Shown: positions 55,160-64,000 of the stretch, piece after piece | Position numbering within the stretch: the first letter of the stretch is position 1 | Layout of the letters: the number at the start of each line of letters is the position of its first letter | Source: Alternaria dauci | Lineage: Eukaryota > Ascomycota > Dothideomycetes > Pleosporales > Pleosporaceae | Direction: 5' to 3' | DNA: 64,000 nucleotides | Assembly (NCBI RefSeq): GCF_042100115.1 | Contig: NC_091274.1 | Coordinates: forward strand, 1,798,001 to 1,862,000 | Position numbers and translations under genes: made by a program | The notes under the pieces: model-generated | Told to the model about the DNA's origin: nothing | What the model saw: the letters and a program-made list of their open reading frames with translations, nothing else | Databases searched by the model: none

Positions 55160-56073
55160 ATGGCCTCGCCATCGTGGGCGCTCGAGCACCTGCATCCGGT
55201 ACCTCTGCTGCGCGCCTTCTATCTCGCCGCGTCTCTTCTTGTATCGCGGCACCACTCAGTCGCACCTGCAACCTCACTAATCCGCATGCTTACCAGATCC
55301 TCGTCATCCAGGCCGTTCCCGCCCTGCGCTCTCGCTTTCTTGCCTACGGCTCTCGTGTCGCTGGTCTGAGCCGCAAGAAGGAGCTACCCGCTCAGCAGCA
55401 GCAGCCGCAGCAAGCCCTCACCCTCGCTCTCGATTACGCCGCCTCGCTGCAGGTTCCCCACAACTACTTCACTCATTTCTACATCACCTCGGTGCTCTGT
55501 TCGCTGTTTGCGGCATGCAGGCTACGCGTGTGGGAAGCTGGTGGGCAGCAGCAGATTGTCTGGGCGCTCCTGCTGCTCCAGGGCCTGCGCCGCATGCTCG
55601 AGTCGTACGCATATACTTCGACGAGCAAGAGCCGAATGTGGTTCGCGCACTGGATACTTGGTCTCCTCTTCTACACCACAATAAACATGGCCATCTGGGT
55701 TGAAACACCCAGCAGCGCTGCCGGTAATTGGGCATTCGTGCCGGGTGTCGTTACAGCTCAAATGCTGCAACACTCCTACCACAGCTACTTGTATCGTCTC
55801 CGCACCCAAAGCAACGACTACCAGCTTCCGTCACACACTATATTCTCCAATCTCCTCTGCCCGCACTACACCTGCGAGGTCGCCATCTATGCCTTGTTGT
55901 CACTCCTGGCAGCTCCAGAGGGTAGCTGGCTCAACTGGACACTGATGTGCGCGACTGTATTCGTCGGTACAAACCTGGGAGTGACGGCGGTAGGTACGAA
56001 AGAGTGGTACGTGGAAAAATTCGGCGCCGACAAGGTAGGTCCGCGGAAGAGAATGGTCCCTGGTATCTGGTGA
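55160..56073 (+). CDS. DFG10: Polyprenol reductase, steroid 5-alpha-reductase family (DFG10/SRD5A3 type)
   Basis: Exons 55160-55240 and 55297-56073 give 285 residues. The splice joins LRAFYLAASLL to ILVIQAVPALRSRFLAYGSR, the family's front end. Five or six hydrophobic segments are visible, with conserved pieces HNYFTHFYITSVLCSL, LQGLRRMLESYAY, a His-rich QMLQHSYHSYLY and the C-terminal catalytic-type block LPSHTIFSNLLCPHYTCEVAIY, followed by EWYVEKFG and the end KRMVPGIW. Such ER enzymes make dolichol from polyprenol for N-glycosylation; the human form, SRD5A3, and yeast Dfg10 are the references. NADPH is the expected donor. No break is seen. Confidence 0.92.
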
Positions 56074-56547
56074 AGCAGTGCTTGCCTCGCAGACGGTAAC
56101 GTCATGTTCAAGCTTACCTCAAGAACAATCTCAAGGTACACAAATCCAGCTTTGTTTAATCCCATATTGCGTCGTCCTCGACTCCTGCATTTACAGCCTC
56201 CTTCTCTGTCCATTGCGTGCTTTCAAATCCCTAGTTCCCACCGTCTAAAGTCACCTCTCTCCGTGGCAATGACGACAGGCGGCATGGACTTGACACCACT
56301 CGCGCCGTCTACGCCCTTTGGCCCCTTGTGCGGGGTATCTTGCAGCGAAATGCCCCACTCTAGATGGTCGTCCTGGGCAATTAACCCTATCTAGCAGATT
56401 GTCCTGCACTCCATCGTGCTGTTTCGTTGGTGGCTTGCTTGTTGACATGGTACTTGTCGACTAGGGTACTGTCGCAATATAAGCCAGACTAATCCGCTGT
56501 TTACGCTTGAGATTTCACTCCCATTCATCACTCTTCGCCTTTACAAC
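56074..56547. other. Intergenic region between two plus-strand genes
   Basis: Nothing recognised besides expected 3' and promoter sequence. Confidence 0.5.
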
Positions 56548-57736
56548 ATGTCGCAGTCCGAAGCACCAAAAGATCTCCCTGAGATGGAGTACCGCTTCAT
56601 GGGCAAGAGTGGACTGCAGATCTCTGCCATTTCGCTTGGTGGCTGGCTCACTTACGGTGGACACGTTGGCGATGACAACACATTCGCCTGTCTCAAGGCA
56701 GCCTTCGATGCTGGCATCAACTTCTTCGATTGCGCTGAAGGCTACGCAAAGGGCGAATCAGAGAAGGTCATGGGCCGTGCTATCAAACATTTCAATTGGA
56801 ACAGGAATGATATCGTCGTCTCCACCAAGGTACTCTAGGCCTACCGGAACCTCGTGAAGACTGCGTGTTAACTTACATAGATCTACTGGGGTACCCACAA
56901 CTCCGCCCTTCCTTCGCCACGCAACAAGATCAACAATCTCGGCTTGTCAAGAAAGCATTTGATTGAAGCCACAGAAGCCTCACTGCAACGCCTACAACTA
57001 AGCTATGTGGACATTCTGTATGCACATCGGCCGGATCGTTACACTCCGATCGAAGAGACAGTGCGCGCCTTCAACTACCTCATCAACACCGGCAAAACCC
57101 TTTACTGGGGTAGGTATCTTCCATGTACAAACTGCGTCTGTGACATTTGCTGACTTTGTACATCCAACTTTAGGCACATCTGAGTGGCTAGCGTCGGAGA
57201 TCGAAGAAGCATGGGCTGTGGCCGACCGTCTCGGTCTCATTGGGCCTATTGTCGAACAGCCAGGCTACTCACTCCTTCGTCGAAGCAAGGTCGACCAAGA
57301 ATTCAAAGATGCGAACCTCTATGAACGTCGCGGTCTTGGCCTCACAATCTTCTCCCCACTCCAAGGTGGCCTTCTCACAGGAAAGTACGTAGACGGCGTT
57401 CCTGATGACTCGCGCCTCCGCCAGTCCGACGATCCTTACATTCAGTCCGTCATCAAAACTGTCGGGAGCGACGCGTGGAACCAGCAACAAGACAGGATCA
57501 AGAAGCTCATGGATATTGCTAAGAAGCTTGATACTGACGTTGCTACCCTATCCATGGCATGGGTCCTGTCCAATAAGAACGTCTCGAGTGCTATTACTGG
57601 TGCATCAAGGCCAGAGCAGATATATCAGACCGTCAAGGCGGTTGATGTGTACAGGAAATTGACAAAGGAGAACCTGGATGAGATTGAAGAGGTCATGGGA
57701 AGCAAACCTGCGGAGCTTACAATGAGATTCGGATAG
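56548..57736 (+). CDS. Aldo-keto reductase, potassium-channel beta-subunit-like
   Basis: Exons 56548-56829, 56881-57109 and 57174-57736 give 357 residues. The tetrad of the family is visible: Asp and Tyr in FFDCAEGY, Lys at the end of exon 1 (VVSTK) and His in YAHRPD. The barrel then gives [15 protein letters not shown] and [16 protein letters not shown], and the NADPH phosphate-binding end is seen in [16 protein letters not shown]. The best fit is the AKR6-type group related to Shaker channel beta subunits. The enzyme should reduce aldehydes or ketones with NADPH in the cytosol; the substrate is unknown. Both introns fall in conserved blocks, and translation through the first would stop within three codons. 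Confidence 0.93.
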
Positions 57737-58276
57737 TTTTCTTACAGGAGAGGAGGTTTTACTCGTCAACAGTGAGTGTCTTGTACCTTTGGCTCGGATC
57801 TCCAGTGAGACATTCTGGCAAGTTCATGATCTACCTTGTGATACACTCAGTATTCCAAGGTTTTATATATCTTTGCGCACGTAGAACCCCATCACAATAA
57901 AAAGGCTGTGCTAAACCGTGCGAGAACTGACATTGAGGAAAGTTGAGCAAGGGTTGTAGAGGACCTGCCTATTTAAATCCATACTCTCTTGTTGCAGCCT
58001 TGGAAGAGGCTGGCTCTGTCACATGTTCTCGTGTCTTGGTCCGTGCACTGTCTGCCTACAGCAACAGGCTGCACCACTGCATGGAGCACCAACAGGCGTT
58101 TCTAACAGCAGTTGCGCTTCTTCTTTTGCCAACTTCTCACTACTCTCACGCGTTCTCGGCAGTCACGACCAGTCAATTTGTTCATCTCTGAAGGATTGTG
58201 ACGCTCTAAGATTGACGACACGCGACGCTAGTTGTTATACGCGAAGCGCGCAAAAGAAGCATCTACCAACACGACC
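57737..58276. other. Intergenic region upstream of the Ku80 gene
   Basis: No gene is seen. A TATTTAAAT element lies at about 57970-57978, some 300 nt before the Ku80 start. Confidence 0.5.
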
Positions 58277-60719
58277 ATGGCGGGTAAGGAGGCGACAGTG
58301 TACATACTCGATTTGGGGCGGTCGATGGGCGAGAAGAGACATGGCCGCGAGCAAACGGACCTTGATTGGGCATTGGAGTATGTGTGGGACAAGATCACAT
58401 CTACCGTAAGTCGACGTTCATTGGGAGATTTAGTACGTTTGATGTGCGATAATGCTCCAATTACTGCATAGATGGCGTATTCAACAATTTCTCAACAGAA
58501 GTATAGGTTGCCACAGGCAGGAAGAGCGCATTGATGAGTGTCATTGGATACCGAACGGACGAAACCGATCTCGGTGGGGTTATGGAGGAGGGTGAAGGAT
58601 ATGAGAATATCAAGGTATTCTCGGACTTGAAGTCGTATGTGCTACCTTAGAGAAGGTATTGCATCTGCTGACAGACGTCAGATACCTACTGGGCGATATT
58701 CGCATGCTACAAGAGCAATTCAAGCCAAGCAAAACGGACAATGGCGACCGTGAGTGACAGACACATGTGGAATCCCTTCTTACTAACAGCAATAGTACTC
58801 TCTGCCCTCGCGGTAGCTATATACATGATTGACAACGCAACAAAAGGGACCAAAGGCAACCCGTTAAAGTACGATCGCAGGGTCATCATCGTGACTGATG
58901 GTCGTGGCCACATGGACACCGAAGATCTCGAGCAGATGGCTTCTAAGATCAAGGACCCAGATGCTCCATTCGAGATCGTCCTGCTTGGTATAGACTTTGA
59001 TGACCCTGATGTAGGCTACATAGAAGAGGCAAAGGAGCCCCGAAAGGTATGAGAGATGTGTGCCAAAGCTTGAGTGGAATTAATTCGATCTAGGCAAAGA
59101 ACGAGAAGATTTTAAAAGGCTTTGTAGAGGGCTGCAACGGCAATTTCGGCACACTCGCGACAGCTATCAGTCAGCTTCACATCCCTCGTTTAAAGGAGAC
59201 CCGGCCTGTCCAAAGCTACAGAGGCTCACTTACACTGGGAGATTCTAGCAAGTACGAGGCCACTATCACTATCGACGTTGAGCGATTTCCATGTACCATG
59301 ATTGCGAAGCCACCCACAGCAACTACATTCGCAGTGCGTGCAGATCCTGCCGGAGCACCTGGACCAAGCGTGGAGTCATCGGCGACTATAGCTGGTGAGG
59401 ACCACCCAATGACTGATCTGTCAGCGGTCCATAATCAGCGCCTCTACCAGGTGGACAACTTGGACGAGCCCGGCCTGAAGAAGCCAGTCGAGCTTGATGA
59501 GCTAGAGCGCGGCTACGAATACGGCAGAACTGCGGTACACATTTCAGAGTCTGACATGAACGTCGTGAAACTGGAAACCCAACAGGCTCTGGAGTTGGTG
59601 GGCTTTGTCAAGGCGGAGGAATTTGATCGTTATCTTCCCTTGAGTCGCGCCAACTACATTGTGTCGCAAAAGGCCAACCCGCAAGCTCAGCTCGCTTTAT
59701 CATCCTTCATCCACGCTCTCTACGAAGCTGATTGCTATGCGGTTGCACGTTTGGTAGCGAAGGATCTAAAGCCTCCGGTATTGCTCCTACTTGTCCCGCG
59801 TATCGAGCCGGAGTGGGAGGCTTTAGTTGACATCGAGTTGCCTTTCGAAGAAGATATGAGACGGTACAAATTCCCGCCGTTAGATCGTAAACTCACTGTC
59901 AGTGGCAAGACCATCACTGAGCACAAGGATCTGCCGACAGCTGAACTTCTCAATGCTATGAGCGACTACGTCGATGCGATGGACTTGTCGACATTTGGTC
60001 GTGACGAAGATGGCAATGAAGAGGAGTACGCTAAGCCCGAGGATACGTTTTCCCCCCTTGTTCATCGTATCCTCCAGATCATAAAATGGCGGGCGACACA
60101 TCCTGATCCCACTCTACCCATGCCAGGCCCGCCGGAGATCCTGACAAAATACTCGCAGCCACCAGCAGAGCTCATCGTAGCGACTGGAAAGCAGTTGGAT
60201 TCCGTCAAGAAAGCAGCAAATGTCAAGAAAGTTCCGCCAAAGGTCAAAGGTCGCGGTAAACGACAACGTACAGACCGCGATAAGCCTCTTTCAGGCCTTG
60301 ACGTCGACGAACTCCTTGGTAAACCCAAACGTGTCAGGATCGAGACCAACAATCTCATACCCTCATTCAAGCAAGCTCTCGCCGCCTCGGACGATCTGGA
60401 CGCCATTCAAGAAGCCGTAGAGGATGTTGCGAAGGAAGTCCGTAACCTCATCAGCAGCAGTATTGGCGACAACGCTTATGGACGGGCACTTGAGGCTATT
60501 CGCGTCATGCGGGAGGAGCTCACCGAGCTCGAGGAGCCAGAGATGTACAACACATTTGTGGTGCGGCTGAAGGAAGATATCCTTGGCGGGAAATTGAATG
60601 GCAATCGCCGAGATATGTGGTGGAAGATTAAAGGAAATCGGTATGGACTCATCGACTCGAAGAAGAGCTACGTCAGCCCTGTGACAGAGGACGAAGCCCG
60701 AAGGTTCTACGAGGTTTAA
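58277..60719 (+). CDS. Ku80, subunit of the Ku end-binding complex
   Basis: Exons 58277-58405, 58507-58634, 58682-58749, 58796-59046 and 59094-60719 give 733 residues. An N-terminal vWA-like domain ([40 protein letters not shown]) is followed by the Ku core barrel ([27 protein letters not shown]) and a helical arm. A basic [14 protein letters not shown] stretch could be a nuclear signal. The C-terminal domain ([21 protein letters not shown] ... YEV) is the DNA-PKcs-binding-like region found in most Ku80 proteins. With Ku70 the protein binds broken DNA ends for non-homologous end joining and also telomeres. Exons 2-4 are short, and two alternative AG sites before exon 2 make automated models error-prone. 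Confidence 0.94.
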
Positions 60720-61495
60720 CAGGCTGCGTCGCGAAGCTGAACCCGCCAGTCTGGAAACGTAGTAGAACAAGGCAAGCACTGCAGGTATCTGTATCGCTAA
60801 TTTCGAGTTGCCTACGATGTGACCATGGTCGCATGCACCAACTTATTTGTGCCTCTAGTTGTCACACACCTGTTGTCTGTTGTTGTCACCGCGCTCAGTA
60901 CATTCAAACGAATGCAAGCGCAACAGCCAAATTCGTACATGTCGTGTGTTGAAGCTTGGGTCCTGCTCAAGGCTAGGGTAGCACGCATGATCGGGGAGCG
61001 TTGTTTCGTCTTAACGGTGTTTCCTTACACGCCACCACCTCGCCGCTCACCAGGCGCAACCATGTCCAAGCCCAGCTTCCACCAAGTTCGTCATGAGTAA
61101 CCACCGCCGAATGATCATGGCTGGTTCGCGCACTTGAAGTAGCTAGAACGCTGCCAGGGGGCTAGAAGTTTGCCGTGCGATGCGGCTGACTGCTGTCCCA
61201 TGCTTATTCGCTGCAGCACTGCCGTGCAATCATAAAACCCGGACTGACATCAGATGATAAGCCTCACATATCTGGAACTCTTACTGGCTGAATTCCACGA
61301 CTCAGCCCTAGCAGTTGCAGTTCAGCTGCAACGCCAGGGCGGCCGTTCCGAGGGCGTTGACCGGTCTTGTGGAAATTAGCCTAGAACCGCCCATTATTCC
61401 AACATCAATACTCAGACTCTCGGAATCAAAATTAAGAATCAGTGATGCATTTTGTACGCTAGATCAATCCGCAATACCTTCGACGATCCACTACC
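60720..61495. other. Intergenic region between two plus-strand genes
   Basis: Nothing recognised. A 93-codon plus frame at 60819-61100 lacks support. Confidence 0.5.
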
Positions 61496-63944
61496 ATGGA
61501 GCCTTCGAATTCAACCCTACGATACTCCTACTCACCTGCATATCCCGATACCCGCATCCCCGAATCACAGTATGCTTCCACACCTGCCAGAGCAAGCGAC
61601 GAATTCTCCGAAACTAGGCGCGATGTTTCATCGAGATCCGAAGAAGACATAAGTGACCTAGGTCTAGGGATCCAGATGATACCCATAACATCGCCAAAAT
61701 CAACAGGCGCTGCGCATTGGCGACAGAACTCCAATGATAAGAGTCATGATATGTTTTCTCCTGTCGCATTCTCTCCTCAGCCACGGCCACCGTACTCTAG
61801 AACGCCAGACACACTGTATTCGTTTGGGTCTGGTATCTCGAGAATGCGAACAGACCCTATGACAGAGAGGCTCATTGCGCATCGGGCGACTCAATCAACA
61901 AGATGGCATGTACATTGGCGTATACCAGCACTCATGGGGCTTGCTTTCTTCATGGGCCTCGTGTTTGCGCTCCTCCAGCACTTTTTGTACACCTTCCTAC
62001 ACCAGAGGCGGGAAGAAGATGAAGACAAGAAGTTCCGGTTGGTTCTTTACGGGCGTGCGTTGGCATACCTCTCGAAAGTCGCTTTTGGGGCATGTGTGGT
62101 ACTCGTCTTTCGGCAGCGCATGTGGAGAGCTTTCAGAGACCGGGCGTTAACTGTGCTGTCTATTGATCAGATATTTGGTGCAACAGAAGATCCTTCGCTC
62201 TTTGGGAACTGGGAAGCTGTTTCGGGTGCACCGCTTCTGTGTGCCATCGCCATGGTCAGTAGCTTGGTGTACACAAGCCGCATATATACGTACACTAACT
62301 GCGGACGCGCACCTGCAGGTTATCTGGTTGATTCCATTGGCAACAATCGTCTTTTCACCTGGTGCACTTACCTTTGGGATCTATCTCGACAATGAGGTAC
62401 TCGATCTTACCGTTCCGACGCTCAACTTCTCAGTGGAATCCACAAAAGATTGGCGACACCCAGTCAAGCTGGAGGATGGAAGCAACAAGAGGTCGATAAT
62501 GTACTATAATACCACTGATATTCCTGCCACGGCCCCAGGATGGTTCGACTACTACGATCAGCCGTCAGCAGAGCTAAGGCGCATTGCGCTCCTGCTGGCA
62601 TACAGTGGTATGGATTATCCAAACATTAGGCAGGGTGCTCGGCAAGAGGCCTGTGGAGGATCCTACAATTGCACGTACGAACAAAGCTTCACTGGGCCAA
62701 GTTACCGGTGCGAGGAGGTCGCAAGTGATGTTGACGACACGGAAGGATCAGACGATTTCGGCGCGCCTTTCAACGTAAGCATTTTAGCACCACAGGGAAG
62801 CTACGTGTATTATGCGGAAGTCGACAAGGGCGCATACTCCCGCCCTCAAAATGTTGAATTCCGAGCGGGCAACGGTGGAATACCCGTCGGAGAAGCCCCG
62901 TTAGATCTAGGTGTGTTTAGGTCGGAACCCGTGTTATGGATCGGTTACGCATTCAACTCGACAGAAAAGCTAGCAGCAGACGACCCACTCGCGACGAACT
63001 GGACACATCGCTATGATTCACGCATCATCCGCTGCATACACATGGAAGCAAGGTACACGGTCAAATGGAACTTCACCGAACCGTCCTTCAAATCCACGAT
63101 AGAATTAGAACACCAAGCGCCCGTCGTGGACACAGACTTCCCGCGGGGGGTTGACGGCAAGGTAAATTACACGGCAATGCCCGAGCCTACAGACAACCAC
63201 ATCAGTCCACGACACAACGTAGGCCTCTACAAGAAGACAGCCGCATATCATGCAATTGGCGATATGTTTAGAGAGTTTCTTCGCGGACATGTTGACATCA
63301 CTGCGCCAAAACCAGGACCATACTACGCACAAGTCCATTCGAACGTCACAATGACACGACTAGTACAGAAGAACAGAGAGCCCAAGCGTAATCTCACGGC
63401 TGAGATTGAGTCCTTTTATTCAGACATGGTGCTCTCGTTACTATCAGTTCCAGAGATGCTGGTGGTAACTGAAGAAAAGCTTACAGTGAATCGGTCACGA
63501 CTCCAGTCCTCATTCATCTACTTACCTCAGAGGCTACGGCAATGTTATGCACCAGTCGTCTTTATCACTCTCCTCATCCTCCTATCTGGCGCTCTGACAA
63601 TCTGGCAAGATGGGACGACGTTCTCCACTGGCTTCTCCCGTATATTGGTTACTACTCGCAACACTACGTTAGATGATATCAGCCGTGGGGCATGTCTGGG
63701 CAATGATCCTTTCCCGATGGAATTGATGCGCACCAGACTTCAATTCGGTGCTCTTGTTGGCGGTGAAGAGAACTACCTGCCAAACGATACTTATCAGGGC
63801 AGCGGTGGCCCTCAAGGTATAAGTCATTGCGCTTTTGGCGTCGCTTCTGAAGTTGTGCCTATTGTCAGAGGTGTACCATATGCGGGTTTAAATCGGCGAA
63901 GGAGCAGAGGAAAGGTAACGAAAATCAAGATGGAGGTTGGATAG
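61496..63944 (+). CDS. Large multi-pass membrane protein of unknown function
   Basis: Exons 61496-62254 and 62319-63944 give 794 residues. The N-terminal 135 residues are Ser/Pro/Arg-rich and probably cytosolic. Three or four membrane segments lie between about 140 and 280 (PALMGLAFFMGLVFALLQHF, LSKVAFGACVVLVF, VIWLIPLATIVFSPGAL). A long Asn-x-Ser/Thr-rich part (about 280-640) with paired cysteines (EACGGSYNC, CIHM) looks extracellular and N-glycosylated. A last segment (YAPVVFITLLILLSGALTIW) is followed by a cytosolic tail with basic end. This matches a common but uncharacterised Pezizomycotina membrane family; sensor or transporter roles cannot be told apart. The stop is at 63944, inside the window. 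Confidence 0.78.
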
Positions 63945-64000
63945 GCATGAAGAACGCCCGTCTTCGACAGAAATTTACCAAGGACGAGTTGAATGGGATC

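Overview
The window is nuclear DNA of a filamentous ascomycete, most likely a Dothideomycete of the Pleosporales type. The evidence is short introns of about 45-120 nt with GT..AG ends, gene families specific to Pezizomycotina (SAT4/PTH11-type rhodopsin-domain receptor, DUF7726 proteins, an NBR1 receptor with four ZZ domains), roughly 50% GC with one AT-rich island, and conserved housekeeping genes arranged singly on both strands. No operon, CRISPR array, tRNA or rRNA gene was recognised. Gene models were built by joining open frames at splice sites, so start and end are gene spans from start codon to stop codon; exons are listed in the evidence.

0-28 kb is mostly housekeeping. It holds an unknown protein, a three-KH RNA-binding protein (PBP2/HEK2/Rnc1 type), a zinc alcohol dehydrogenase, a Yippee protein, a TPR-DnaJ co-chaperone, a YwbE-like protein with a C-terminal zinc finger, a secreted repeat protein, an orphan three-exon gene, a FIT2/Scs3 lipid-droplet protein, a secreted GH36 alpha-galactosidase, a BTB-like protein, the cell-wall-integrity MAP kinase kinase (MKK1 type) and the beta subunit of cytosolic phenylalanyl-tRNA synthetase.

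28-43.5 kb looks more accessory. It starts with a decayed histidine-phosphatase pseudogene, then a Dabb-GFA fusion, a SAT4/PTH11-like membrane protein, a secreted berberine-bridge-type FAD oxidase, and a tandem DUF7726 gene with an in-frame TGA. Three conserved genes follow (Mim2-like, eIF2 beta, AIM24-family). The segment closes with a DUF2306 membrane protein broken by one in-frame TAG and an AT-rich island that looks like a decayed transposon.

43.7-64 kb returns to conserved genes: a Nop13-like nucleolar protein, an NBR1-type selective autophagy receptor, a parvulin of the Par14/Pin4 type, a Hos4-like ankyrin protein, a polyprenol reductase (DFG10 type), an aldo-keto reductase, Ku80 and a large membrane protein of unknown function.

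The most unusual signals are the two otherwise intact genes each carrying one nonsense codon (36317 and 41866), the histidine-phosphatase relic that has lost both catalytic motifs, and the Dabb-GFA domain fusion.
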